Origin: Diplonema japonicum
Lineage: Eukaryota; Euglenozoa; Diplonemea; Diplonemida; Diplonemidae
Length of the DNA: 64,000 bases
Reading direction: 5' to 3'
Assembly: GCA_964019335.1 (NCBI GenBank)
Contig: OZ025737.1
Location: forward strand, 186,001 to 250,000
The notes under the pieces were generated by a model, which was not told the DNA's origin, did no database searches, and was given only the letters and a program-made list of their open reading frames with translations. Shown here in pieces: positions 1 to 10,466 of the stretch (position 1 is its first letter; every line of letters begins with the position of its first letter). Position numbers and translations under genes: made by a program.

Positions 1-2078
1 CGCCAGTATCTGTAACACCTACCACCAATGTGCCTTCCACAAGTGCACCTGTTACCATGGCTCCGTTTGTGATCCCCACCTTCACACCCCCCGTTGTGCC
101 TACCTTCTCACCTCCTGCGACACCTACCTTCGCACCTCCTGCGACACCTACCTTTTCACCTCCTGCGACACCTACCTTCTCACCCCCTGCGACACCTACC
201 TTTTCACCTCCTGCGACACCTACCTTCTCACCCCCTGCGACACCTACTTTCTCTCCTCCTGCGACACCTACCTTCTCTCCTCCAATACCCACCTTGGCAC
301 CTGGGCTCACCTTCACACCCGGGCTCACCACAACACCCGCTGTGCCGCCAACATTTTCACCGACTATTGCACGTACTTTGTCGCCCGGTGCTCTTACCTT
401 CATGCCCGCCACAGTCTCACCACCCACTGCAGTTACTGTGGCTCCTGGCACGAAGATGACTTTTGAACCTTCTACACTATCACCATCTATCACTGCCACA
501 GTGGCTCCGGGCACCCAGGTTACGGCAGTGCCCACGCTGGCGCCCACACCAGGCACTTTATCACCAGGTGGCGGTGGCGGTGTGTTCACTGATGAGCCAA
601 CACCAGCACCCCTTAAGAGTGCTGCTAAGGAAGATGATGATGAGTACGACTGGTGGTGGCTTCTCCTGTTGCTCTTACTGCTGCTGCTCCTCTGTTGCTG
701 CCTGGCCTTGCTGGTGTACCTGAAGAAGAGGAAGAAAAAGGATTCCAAGCACACCTTCCACGACGGCGAGATTGAAAAGCTCGACGCGCCCATCAAGTAC
801 AGCGCACACCGCTCCGCGTACACCGAGATCAGCCCGGAGGACTACCGCGATGCCGATGCAGCTTTTGACTCGATCAACAGCAAGCCGTATGTGCCGCCTG
901 TCGCCGCTCTTCCGACGCTCCCTGAAGGTGACGTCCCGAGTGATGACGCAGCACAGAAGGCATTCGACTCCTTGGATGCCCCGTGGGTCCCTGACATGGA
1001 CAGCCCGAACCAGGCACTCGACCAACCTTCGGAGAAGAGCTTCGATGGTAACAGCTCGCAGAGGAGCATGCCGCCGTCGGCTTCACAAGCATCGCCATCA
1101 CTGTCGTCCGAGTCTTCACCGCATGCAATGCCCAGCAGGAGGAGAATCAGGTCGGAGCTTCCGCCGTATGTACCGCCAAGCTTCACGACACCGGGCTCCG
1201 CGGCGGTTTTGAAAACACGTGCTGGGGTCAGCGGTGCACTGTGGATCCCTGATGCGGATGATCCGAACAAGGCGCTTGACGCAAGCTTGTCAGCCACAAC
1301 ACCGAATAGCTCGATGAGCTCCTTGGCGGGAAAGAAACAATTGCCGGCATATGTCACGCCTAACTTAACAACACCTGGCTCCGCGGCAACATTGAAGGCG
1401 AGGCTGGAGAAGTCTGGTGTGTGGACGCCAGAGGCAGACGACCCTAACAGAGCGTTGGACAGTTCAGTCAGCGCGCTCAGCAGCAACCTGAGCTCAACAT
1501 CGGGTAAGAGAAGATCAATGGGATTGAGACTCGACCCTCTAACATCGAGTAAAGCAAAGTACGGCACACCTTGGTCGCCCGACAGCCCCGCTGTGATGAC
1601 ACCGTTGTCATCAAGGGGCCCGGCAAGGAAGAGGTGGAAACCAGGTGATAGCGAACCAGGACTTTTCGAACCTGGAAAAATAGAAGATAGTAGTTTCTCA
1701 AGCCCATCGAGAGCGGATGCATCTGTGATGGATATAGTGGATGAGGTGCTTGGGGACGGGATGCTTTCACCACCTGTTTTGCACAGCAGTGGTTCACCTT
1801 CTTTAACGTCAACCGCAACCAGTGGTAGCAAGAATTTGGGGGATTACGTACCCCCAGCTATTGCTACCCCAGGTTCTGCATTGACTCTAAGTTCTAGGCG
1901 CAGACGTGGCGGGGTTGGGTTCCCGCGCGGTGGTTCTGGGAACACGGAAACGCAAAGTTTCAGCAGCCCTTCTTCGCAAAACGCTAACAAGTCCTTCAGA
2001 GAAATGGTGAGTAATATCGATGAGTTACTTGAGAAGCCAACGACCCCGGCGTCAGCTCCGAAAGCCGTCGTCCCTTAG
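1..2078 (+). CDS. Pro/Thr-rich single-pass surface protein, 5' partial
   Basis: The reading frame is open to the left edge (first full codon at 3), so the N-terminus and any signal peptide lie outside the window. The visible part starts with a mucin-like ectodomain of eight-residue TFSPPATP repeats followed by looser Pro/Thr/Val repeats, which would suit heavy O-glycosylation. An acidic EDDDEYDWWW stretch leads into one hydrophobic segment rich in Leu and Cys (nt about 650-720), closed by a basic KKRKKK stop-transfer cluster. This predicts a type I topology. The cytoplasmic tail of about 440 residues carries three copies of a W-x-P-[DE]-x-D-x-PN-x-ALD motif and three or four copies of YV[PT]P...TPGSA, probably docking motifs. 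The stop is TAG at 2076-2078. No enzyme domain is visible. The family is unknown; the membrane topology is well supported, the adhesion or cell-surface role is inference. Confidence 0.8.
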   Translation, partial: PVSVTPTTNVPSTSAPVTMAPFVIPTFTPPVVPTFSPPATPTFAPPATPTFSPPATPTFSPPATPTFSPPATPTFSPPATPTFSPPATPTFSPPIPTLAPGLTFTPGLTTTPAVPPTFSPTIARTLSPGALTFMPATVSPPTAVTVAPGTKMTFEPSTLSPSITATVAPGTQVTAVPTLAPTPGTLSPGGGGGVFTDEPTPAPLKSAAKEDDDEYDWWWLLLLLLLLLLLCCCLALLVYLKKRKKKDSKHTFHDGEIEKLDAPIKYSAHRSAYTEISPEDYRDADAAFDSINSKPYVPPVAALPTLPEGDVPSDDAAQKAFDSLDAPWVPDMDSPNQALDQPSEKSFDGNSSQRSMPPSASQASPSLSSESSPHAMPSRRRIRSELPPYVPPSFTTPGSAAVLKTRAGVSGALWIPDADDPNKALDASLSATTPNSSMSSLAGKKQLPAYVTPNLTTPGSAATLKARLEKSGVWTPEADDPNRALDSSVSALSSNLSSTSGKRRSMGLRLDPLTSSKAKYGTPWSPDSPAVMTPLSSRGPARKRWKPGDSEPGLFEPGKIEDSSFSSPSRADASVMDIVDEVLGDGMLSPPVLHSSGSPSLTSTATSGSKNLGDYVPPAIATPGSALTLSSRRRRGGVGFPRGGSGNTETQSFSSPSSQNANKSFREMVSNIDELLEKPTTPASAPKAVVP
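99..288 (+). repeat. 24-bp tandem repeat coding for TFSPPATP
   Basis: Seven full and one partial copy of a 24 bp unit in frame with the surface protein. Copies differ by single synonymous or conservative changes (one Ser to Ala), as expected for recent expansion by slippage or unequal exchange. Confidence 0.9.
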
Positions 2079-3023
2079 AATAAAAAGAAAAAAAAAAAAT
2101 AATAATAAAAAAAAAAAAAGATTTTGTGTCTGTTAATGAGCGTGGTTTTGGTTTTTGGAAAGAAATTTAAAAAAAAAAAAAAGAAAAGGTGAAAAAAAAA
2201 AAAGAATTATTCCACACAGTTTCTTTGTCAATTCTGTATCATACAAAAAAAAAAAAAAAAAAAGAATGAGAGCGAGGGTGAGGGTAGATAATAGTAAAAG
2301 CTTCAAACAAAAAATTTAAAAGGGAGGGGTGCTTGTATGTGTCGTACGTTTAGTGCCTTCAAAAGCACTTTACCTTCCCCCCCCTTTTTTTTTTCCCCTC
2401 CCCGTGAAAAACAAAAAGGGGAGGGTAAAAAAAAAAGAAGTGGGGATAAGGTCCATCTGCAACATCTGACTTACCTTTTTTTTGATATTTAGTTGTCTTT
2501 TTTTTTTTAATTTCTACCCTCTCCGTTTTCCTTTTTTTTTTCTCCCCCTTCTATCTTCCTTTCCCCCCCCCTTTTTTTTTCTTTCTTGGTTTTCCCTCCT
2601 CCCACAAACGCCCATTTCCTAAGGTTTTAGACCCTATCGGTGTGAGCGGGTGAAAAAAAAAAAAAAAAAAAAAAAAAAGATTGGGGTGGTTTTGAGGATG
2701 GAAGGGATTGTTTGAAGGGGGGGGATTTTCGGGCACTCTTGAGTAGAGGGATGAAAAACAAGTTTAGAGACAATCGGAAGAAAAAAAAAGAAAAGAAAAA
2801 AAAAGAAAGAAAGAAGAAGAAAACACCACCAAAAAAAAAAGAAGAAAAAAAGGTCCCTCATATAAGGGTTCTTTTTAACTTTTTTTTATGGTAATTGGAA
2901 CTTCATGTTCTGTGGGTAGCCCATGTTTGTGTGACGTGATTACCTCCTCCCTTTTTTTTTTTCCAAACGTTTTTGTATTCCTACTTTTGGTACTATACCA
3001 TCAATGCGCAATCTAAAAGAACG

Positions 3024-3054
<31 letters not shown>

Positions 3055-3801
3055 CCTCTAAACGAAGATTTTCTACGAAATGTGTCTGGTCCCCTCACCC
3101 TTCTGCACTCCTTTCTAATTCCTCCCCAATCTTTTTTTCTTTCTTTCTTTCTCTCCCTCATTGGGCCGCTAATATATATATTTCTTTTTCTTTTCACCCC
3201 CCTTTTTTTTTAACTATCGGTTGTTCTACCTCAAGCTTTGTGCTTACTTATTTATTTTTATCCCCCCCCCCCTTGGTGAAAACAAGACAAGAGTGAAGTT
3301 CCACATGGCCAGATGAGACCGAACTTTGTCCTGAAAGACATCGAGGGGGAAGGCCCCCCTTTATTTTTCCCCTTAAGGATATAATCTCGTGTAACCCTCC
3401 CTTCAGAGCCAGACTCCTCACAAAAGTAAGTATCTTAAATTTAAAAAAAAAAAAAAAAACAAAGGTTTCTTCTTTCAAACCCGGTGTTTTTATTTTTCCT
3501 TTTTTTTTTCCCCCCCTTTTTTATCCCTCAGGGGAAAAGGGGTTGCGGTGACGCTGCCGAGCGAAGCGAGGCAAAAAAAAAAAAAAAAAGAAGAAGAAAA
3601 AAAAACACACATACATACACCGATTATGTTTATTCTCTGTTTTTTTTGATCTTAGATGTCCGTTTTTTGCTTTTTCTTTTTTTTCTTTTTTTCTTTTTAA
3701 ACAAAAGTCGCTCACAAACAAAGTTTTCCCTCCCCAGTTCTGTTCGTGGTGGTGGTCTCATAATAACACCCTTTTTGTTTCAGTTTTTCTTTCATGGAAG
3801 G

Positions 3802-3835
<34 letters not shown>

Positions 3836-3885
3836 AAGCAAATAGAAACACCTCCCCCTCCCCCGATCTGGCTGTATTGATTTGG

Positions 3886-3919
<34 letters not shown>

Positions 3920-4243
3920 CTTTTTTTAAACTTACTGGAGGATGGCAAAAAAAAAAAAAAAAAAAAAAAAAAGAAGAAATCACCGTATTTTGGTTTAATA
4001 AGGTGCTTCATCCCGGAACGGGGGGAATAAACTTATGTGAAACAGCGCCCCCCCCCCCTTTTTTTTTCCCCTGCTCTCTTTAAGAAGGAGGACAGAAGAA
4101 AACCCCATGTGCTTTATGTTTTCTTTTTTTTTTTCCCCTTTTTTTTTTTTTTTTTCCAACCCCCTTTGTTCCCCACAAAAATCTAGTGAACCAGCCATCT
4201 GTTATAGTTTAGCACTTCACTTGATTTAGCCCACTGTTTATCC

Positions 4244-4296
<53 letters not shown>

Positions 4297-6919
4297 GTCC
4301 CCCTATAATCGCCCCTATTCCTCATATCCACGGGCCTGTTGCAATGCCAGTAGTTTTTCTTCTTCTTTTTTTTTTTTTTCTTCTCTTCTTTTTTCTAGAA
4401 ACTTCTTTTTTAACATTCTCCCGCCTAAAGGGGAGAGCTACACAAACCATCAAAAAAAAGGGAGGCATTTTTTTTTTCTTCTAGTGGGTTCCGGTGGGGG
4501 GGGGATAAAAGCAAGACTTTGGGAAAATGTGTTTTTTCCTTTTACGAATGCTTGCAAAATCCATCCTCCTCCCCCCCCTTTCCTTTTTTTTGTAGGGAGG
4601 AAGAGAAAAAGAAGAAAAAAAAAATCTTTTTTTTTTGTCTTGTTTGGGTTGAAAATAGTAATTTGGGTAACATCCAAAAATCGGAAAATCCGAAAATCCT
4701 TTTTTTTTTCACGAATCGCAGGGAACAAAAAAAAAAAAAGAAAAATAATAAAAAAAAAAAATAATAATGAAAACGCCAGAAAAAAAAATGGAGTTTTCAG
4801 GGAAATTGCTTCTTGTTCTGCTAACAAAGAAGAATAAGAAAAAAAATAAAAATAAAAAAAACAAAAACACTTCCAGATTTTTGAATGGCACATAGTGAAC
4901 AAAAGTTAACATCCTTTCTTCCCCACCTCCCACCCCCTTTTTTATACTCTATGGCTTCCTTCCTTTTATGTTCTTTTTCCAATACACAGGGTTCAACCCC
5001 ATGTAAGTACCTGCCTCCCCTCCTTTTTATTTGTCTTTCTTCTTCTTTTTTTTATTCGTGCTTCTTCTTTGTTATAATCCTTTATTAAAAAAATCTCATC
5101 TCCCCCCCCCCCCCCCCCCCACCATAAAATCCCCAAGTGGGAAACAAAAAAAAATAAAGCCACAAAAATACACTTAGGAATAAATAAGGAACTGACTGAA
5201 AACCTTTTTTTTTTTTTTTTTCACGGTTATGGTTTCACATTTTGCCGACGGAAAAAAAAAAAAAAAAGAATTTTTTTTTTATTCATCGGTAAAAAAACGC
5301 AATTTCCGAGCTGATTTCCTTGTTTATGTAATTAGAAAATCTTGCTTAATGAATTGTGCATCCCCCCCTCAAAAAAAAAGAAGGGAAAATCGACAAAAAA
5401 AACTGGCTCAGGTGCAAACATAGTTCCTATGGGTGAGTCTTTTGTTTGATGTCCATTTTTCATCTTCTTTTTTTTTTTTTTCCTTCCCCCTTTGGCTTCA
5501 ATGGAAATTTGAATTGCCTTGTGTGTTTGTCTTTCCTCTTTTCTTCACCATGCCGTTGTTTCCCCCCCCCCCCCCCCCCTTTCCCCCCCCTATTCGCAGG
5601 TGGTTCGCCCCACAGGTAATGTTTAGAAAGGGGGGAGGGGGAAAGAAAAGAAAAGAATAGTCACTACTAGTTGCTTTTCTGTTGTTGTTTAAATTTATTT
5701 TTGTTTAACTAAGGAAATGAGCAGCGATAGATAGGCGAGAGGCGGCAGTAGGTGGGGGGAGTGGGGGCACGCGCCCTCCTTTCCTCCTCATTCTTTCTGC
5801 TTCTTGCTTCCCTCGCACACTTCCTTTTTTTTTTTGTTTTTTGGAAGAAAAAAAAAAGAATCCACCTCTCTCATTCAATGAATTAGAGGATATCTCTCTC
5901 TCACTCCCTTTCTTCCCCCGTGAGAGAACAGAAGAAAAAAAAAAAAAAGAATGAAAACAAAAAAAAAAAAAAAAAAAAAAAAAAAACCCGGCAAAAAAAT
6001 GCCGTTTTTCATTCTTTTTTTTTTTTTTTTTTGCTTCTCCGGGGCCTCCCTTTTTTTCAGTTTCTTCAAGCGGACCCCCCCCCTTTTTTTCTTGTTATAA
6101 CAATATATATTATTGTCAGGACTAAAAACTAGTTGATAGCAGCGTAATGAGCTATTTTATTATTTTGGTAAAATTCCGTTCCTGCGCGCAAACAAGTGAA
6201 GCACCCAGACTGGTTTTTTTTTTTTTTTGTTCTTCCCTTCTTCTTACCCTCTCTTATTTTCTTTAAAAATCCCCCCCCCCCCGTCTTTCGAGAAATAAAA
6301 AAATAAAAAGAAAAAAAAAACGGGAAAAAAAAAATAACTCGATGATCACGTCGCTGTTCTTTTTTTTTTTCTTCTCGTTTTGTTTTTTTTTTTTTTAAAT
6401 TTTTCTTTTTCGCAAAGAAAAAAAAATAAGAGTATTTCTTTTTTTTTAAAAAGAAATTACATCTACCTCTTTCTGCACCAGATTCCCCCTTTTTTTTGTT
6501 ACAATTATTTATCTTTCAAAAAAATGATTTTGTAACTATATGCAACTTGTGGCGAGCAAAAAAAGACTTTCGCAGCTTTTTAAAAACCTTTTTTGCTTCG
6601 TGCGAACAACGGGTTTGCAGGTTTGCGAACAACAAAGACATATAGTCATAAAGAACTCTTTTTTTTTTTTTTTAACGTACTCACCAGTTCACGAATTCCG
6701 ACCTTTTTAACGCAGCCACACAGCTCCACGGGTTTTTTTCGCACTGTGACTTATGTTTCAGAAAAAGAAAAAAGAAGAAGAATTTTTCAAATTTTTTTTG
6801 GGAGGTGCAGAAAAGTTTGAATTTTTTAGAGGTAGCCCCCTTCCCCTCCGCTTGTGTCCCCTCCCGCCTTTTCTTCTTTAGTCATACGTTACCTTTGCAC
6901 GGAGGGAATTTTCTTTCTT

Positions 6920-6950
<31 letters not shown>

Positions 6951-6992
6951 CCTTTTTGTTACATCACAAAAAAAAAAAGGGGAAAAAAAAAA
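2079..6992. other. 4.9 kb homopolymer-rich intergenic desert
   Basis: Almost wholly built of A and T runs of 10-35 bases with C or G runs up to about 20 (for example near 5101-5120). Open frames here translate to poly-Lys, poly-Phe or poly-Pro and are not credible genes. It holds one dispersed repeat (6078-6198) and a copy of the 12-mer GAGCGAAGCGAG near 3559. I see no RNA gene. Confidence 0.75.
6078..6198 (+). repeat. Dispersed repeat family A, copy 1
   Basis: About 115 bp starting in a C-then-T run, through a palindromic ATATATTATTGT core, CTAGTTGATAGCAGCG and GAGCTATTTTATTA. It matches 34379-34495 with small indels. Both copies lie 3' of a + strand gene; function unknown. Confidence 0.75.
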
Positions 6993-7862
6993 ATGGACGA
7001 AGCGATTTCGTTTAAAAGCGGCCGAGATATGCTAGCAAGCGAAGCCTTGGACCTGTACACGAAGGTAGTCCTCCAAGAAGATACTGTAGCCGTGAGGCCC
7101 TTGGACCCCACAGGGCTGGTCATCCTCCCCTTACAATTCCCTTTGTACGGCAACTGGGTAGGGCACATCGCTACTGCAGGTGGGAAAACACCTTACACCC
7201 TTTCTATCACTGAAGAATTCTGTGGCGATAAGTACTACGGCCTGCATCGCGTGGGGGAATCGTTAGTTAAAGTGGTAGTCACTGTTGAAGGCGACATTGT
7301 AACTGTCGATGACGAAGCAGTTACTCTGAAGGGAATATTAGATCCTGGGTGGGGGATTGTTAAGGGCAACGTCTTGGTGAAAAACGGGGTCGGGCAAGAG
7401 GAACCTTTTTACTTCGAGATTACTTTAGAAGGCGGCACGCAAAAAAAGAAAAACAGTATCGATCTCACCCCTACTGTTGAAGCTACAAAACCGACATTTC
7501 TCGAAAAAGGCAGTGAAATTGTCTTCACGCAGGTGGAGGAGGTGGCCACGCCCCGGCGAAAAGTTAAAAACCCCCAAAAAAAAAAGAAGAAGAAAGCCGC
7601 GAAAACCCCGTCTCCTTCGCCGGAGTCCTATCCTTCCTTCAAATCCTCTGTCTCTCGGTTTCCTCCGCCTCCACCTTCTTGTGATACAGCACAGATGCCA
7701 CGAACTGCCACCCCTTCGCCCGCTCCTTCTCCTTCCTTCAGGTCCTCTACCAAGAGGTTTTCCCCTTCCAGACCAGACTTGGCAGCTGATCTCAATTTCG
7801 TCCACCCTACCAGCATCAGTTATTCACTAAAACCCCGATCGTCAAGGGTGGTGATGGAGTAA
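6993..7862 (+). CDS. Unknown protein: beta-rich N-terminal domain plus Pro/Ser tail with two SFxSSxxRF motifs
   Basis: 289 residues, start ATG directly after an A-rich leader. Residues 1-150 look like a compact beta-rich domain (alternating hydrophobics, many Gly turns), then a Lys-rich linker with a KKKKKK cluster, then a Pro/Ser-rich tail. The tail has two similar units ending SFKSSVSRF and SFRSSTKRF. Short Pro-rich units ending in F-x-S-x-x-x-RF occur in axonemal and microtubule-associated proteins such as the SHIPPO/STPG type, so an axonemal role is possible but only inferred. I do not recognise the N-terminal domain. Coding is supported by length, codon regularity and contrast with the flanking homopolymers. 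Confidence 0.75.
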   Translation: MDEAISFKSGRDMLASEALDLYTKVVLQEDTVAVRPLDPTGLVILPLQFPLYGNWVGHIATAGGKTPYTLSITEEFCGDKYYGLHRVGESLVKVVVTVEGDIVTVDDEAVTLKGILDPGWGIVKGNVLVKNGVGQEEPFYFEITLEGGTQKKKNSIDLTPTVEATKPTFLEKGSEIVFTQVEEVATPRRKVKNPQKKKKKKAAKTPSPSPESYPSFKSSVSRFPPPPPSCDTAQMPRTATPSPAPSPSFRSSTKRFSPSRPDLAADLNFVHPTSISYSLKPRSSRVVME

Positions 7863-7924
7863 TTAAAGTTGTAACAGTTTTTTTAACTCCCCCCTTTTTG
7901 TTTTTCTCCCCTCCTTTTTTTTTT

Positions 7925-9101
7925 TTAACCCATAAAGGACCGCTATTTTTCGTCTAAAAAGTCGATTTTGAACTTTTCGTTCAAATACCAAAATAAAATG
8001 GCGAGGGTGGAGTTAGAGGGTGTGTACCTATATTATTTTCACTACCCCATTTCTGGAGCGCGAAGCGGCCTGCATTTCAGCCCCAGACGCGCCCAAACTT
8101 TGGTGGTAGAGCAGCATTTGAGAGAAACAACTCTTGCAAAGGGCACATGCTATCCGGAGGTTCCATGGTTTCGGCAAGCAGCGCTTATTCAGCGTGCAGG
8201 GTGGGCTGGTTATTTTTTTTCACCACTTATGGCCGTTCTTTGAACACAAGGTCCGAGGTGCCGCAGATATGCGACTTGTCCAATTTAAACGTATTTCTAT
8301 TTTCAAGTGGTTTTCAAGAGGTTTTCAGGTGGTTTTTTAAGGTGTCGTTAGTGTGAAAAAATTCGAAACGGGGCACAGGGCACAGGGCACATTGCTACGT
8401 TGCAATCTCTGCACGAGAACATGGCCTGGGTGCGTTTTTTCTAACCCAAACCGCATTTGGCGCATTATTCTTAGGAGCCTGTTTCTTTCCATTACCATTC
8501 TGAAATATTGTGAATATGGGGTATCTGTGAGTTCATCCTGTGCCCAGTAGACCTTGATATCTGTCTTGATTATGAGCCTGTAAGTATCTAAAAGCCTCTA
8601 TACCACTCGAATGGCTTGCTGCCCACCCCACGATAGCCTTTTAGAGCCGCAGGAGTGAAAAACAACTCAAAGTACAGGACAAGCCCCTTGCTGGAGGGCC
8701 GCCCTATCAAAAACAAAGGAAAAACCTCCAGCCCGTTGAGACCCACTACTGGTACACTTGGACCTGGTACCTTGCGAAATATTTTCCTCCCCACCTTCTC
8801 GATTTTGTCATCCCATTCCATATCCGGGATATCCCCATCATCTGGTGACACTGGCCCTTCTTCAGAAGTGCTTTCGGCACTACTCCTTATGGGTGTAAAC
8901 AATGTCTGTGCCACTATTTTTTTTCTCCCCTTGCAGTTTGGATGCAAAAACTTACAGGCAATATAGGTTCAGTATAAAAAAAGTCGCGCAATAAGGCCCC
9001 TCTTTAAAGAGTGGGCATGCAGAGCACTAAAAATGCCTTAGCATTATTTAAAAAAAACTTTTTAAGCTGAATATTTAGCTCCGGTCCTTTATGGGTTAAA
9101 A
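7925..9101. mobile_element. piggyBac-like element, 1.18 kb, TTAA-flanked
   Basis: Both ends carry TTAA followed inward by the perfect 14 bp inverted repeat CCCATAAAGGACCG (left 7929-7942, right complement 9084-9097). A TTAA target duplication and terminal repeats beginning CCC are hallmarks of the piggyBac superfamily. Autonomous members exceed 2 kb, so this copy is internally deleted. On the minus strand it retains a short frame (8588-8947) that may be the start of the transposase. Confidence 0.85.
8588..8947 (-). pseudogene. Possible piggyBac transposase N-terminal remnant
   Basis: 119-residue minus-strand frame inside the element. An acidic Ser/Asp/Glu stretch is followed by a Pro-rich region and then YFELFFTPAALKGY, which resembles the opening of the piggyBac DDE domain (a FELFFT-type motif). 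The frame then stops, so the DDD catalytic core is missing. The position and orientation inside TTAA-flanked ends support the call; the sequence similarity is short. Confidence 0.45.
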
Positions 9102-9378
9102 GAAAAAAAACAATTCCCTATTCCGCCCCCCTTTGGTTATGGTTTTTTATATTTAATCCCCCCTCCACTGTCGGTGAAGGCTGCCTTTTTTTTTTTTTTT
9201 TTTTCTTCTGCGCCTTCTGACTTAGATCTTAAAGTCCCCAAGGGGGGTAGGGGTCAAATTCCTGGCAAAAAGATATCTCGCACAATGCATTTCTTCGCCA
9301 TTGTTCTTCATGCAGAGGGGAGGGAGAAAAAAAAAAACACACACACACACACAAAAAAGGAAGTAAAAAAGAAATATA

Positions 9379-9858
9379 ATGCAACCTGTCGCCATAGCAG
9401 GATTGGCTGGTGGTGCAGTGGGTTTATTTTGTTTGTATAAATCCGTGATGAGGGGCGGGGGTGAAAAGGACCCCTTGAAGGCTGAGCTGTACAAGCTTCT
9501 TCCGAAGGAGGGGGACGTTGATTACAGAGAGGTCTCGATTCAGGATATCTGCGATCACGAATTCCCGGAGGACAACAGCGAGCTCGATGCGGGGGCCAAA
9601 AGGTCGTGGTTCTTGCTTTATGGTGTTGTCTTTGACCTCACAGATTACATTCAGGAGCACCCTGGGGGTGTGGAAATCCTTCTAGATCAGTCACGCCTGC
9701 TCCGTGACTGGGCCTCTTCAGCGGACTGGTCAGACCTCCCAGACTCCGATACTGAGTTTGAACCTTACCATGACATTGGCACAATGAAGCAAGTCGCTGG
9801 ACTTGTTGGCGAAGAAGGCGAGCGGTGCAAGTACATTGGGCATCTGGTGAAGCAGTAA
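9379..9858 (+). CDS. Membrane-anchored cytochrome b5-like heme-binding protein
   Basis: 159 residues. An N-terminal hydrophobic segment (about residues 4-22, AIAGLAGGAVGLFCLY) is a probable membrane anchor. Residues 70-155 match the cytochrome b5 fold around the heme motif: LYGVVFDLTDYIQEHPGG, in which the HPGG His is a heme ligand in the family. A second ligand may be the His in EPYHDIG, though spacing differs from classical b5. The family does electron transfer to membrane desaturases and hydroxylases, or acts as a MAPR-type heme chaperone. A donor at 9847 (CTG then gtgaag) is in phase with an exon-like frame at 9985-10089 after a poly-T and AG, so the C-terminus may be spliced and longer. 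Confidence 0.75.
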   Translation: MQPVAIAGLAGGAVGLFCLYKSVMRGGGEKDPLKAELYKLLPKEGDVDYREVSIQDICDHEFPEDNSELDAGAKRSWFLLYGVVFDLTDYIQEHPGGVEILLDQSRLLRDWASSADWSDLPDSDTEFEPYHDIGTMKQVAGLVGEEGERCKYIGHLVKQ

Positions 9859-10466
9859 ATCCCCCCTCCCTGCTTTTAGTACTGGCTCCCCTCCTTTTTT
9901 GAGGAGGGTTTTGTGTCGCAGTCAGATTTTTTTTTATACCCCATTACAGTGCTGTGCCTTTTTCCTTTTTTTTTTTTTTTAAAGGAAGATCTTAAGAAAC
10001 TGGACAAGAACTGGCATGAAGAAAGGGAAAAACACTTTGAGAAAGGCAACACAGCCGGGAAAAGAAAAGGAAAAGGGAAGGGCAGATGAGTAGAGACAAG
10101 GGGCTGCGTTCCACAACAAAACAGGAACCTCCTTTGTTCTCTTATATCTTTTCTTCTTTCTTCTCGTTCTTCTTTACGTACCTATTCGGTTCATTATCTG
10201 ATTTCTTCTTCCTCGTACTTTTTTTTTTTTCTTTCTTTCTTTTTTTTTTTTTTTTTTTGTGAAGGGTATACGTGTTTTCTAGTCGTTGCAGAGTGTGGTG
10301 TGCCTTTTCTTTTTTCTACTTCTCTTTTTTTACATGAAAAGGGAGGGGGGGGATGCAATGATTATCTAGCATCCCCCCCGCCCATCAAGTTGTTTTTTTT
10401 TTATTATTATTATTATTCCAACCCCCCTTACGCGCTCTCATTCCATTTGAAGAAAAAACCCCAAAA
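9859..10466. other. Intergenic spacer with a possible spliced last exon of the b5-like gene
   Basis: Mostly T-rich. At 9985-10089 a 34-codon open frame rich in Lys/Glu (starting EDLKKLDKNWHEEREK) follows a long T run and AAAG. It is in phase 0 with a GT at 9847, giving a possible 138 nt intron. The rest is low complexity leading to the next gene. Confidence 0.4.

Noticed and set aside
842-1831. 329-codon minus-strand frame
   Set aside because: Antisense shadow of the surface-protein tail; the + frame has the repeats and membrane segment.
3484-4083. 199-codon + frame in the first desert
   Set aside because: Translates to Phe/Lys/Pro runs from homopolymers; no domain or codon signal.
4295-4837. 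180-codon + frame and its antisense counterpart
   Set aside because: Homopolymer translation on both strands; composition unlike the real genes.
8588-8966. Host gene inside the first piggyBac-like element
   Set aside because: Frames are confined by TTAA-flanked inverted ends and fit a truncated transposase better.
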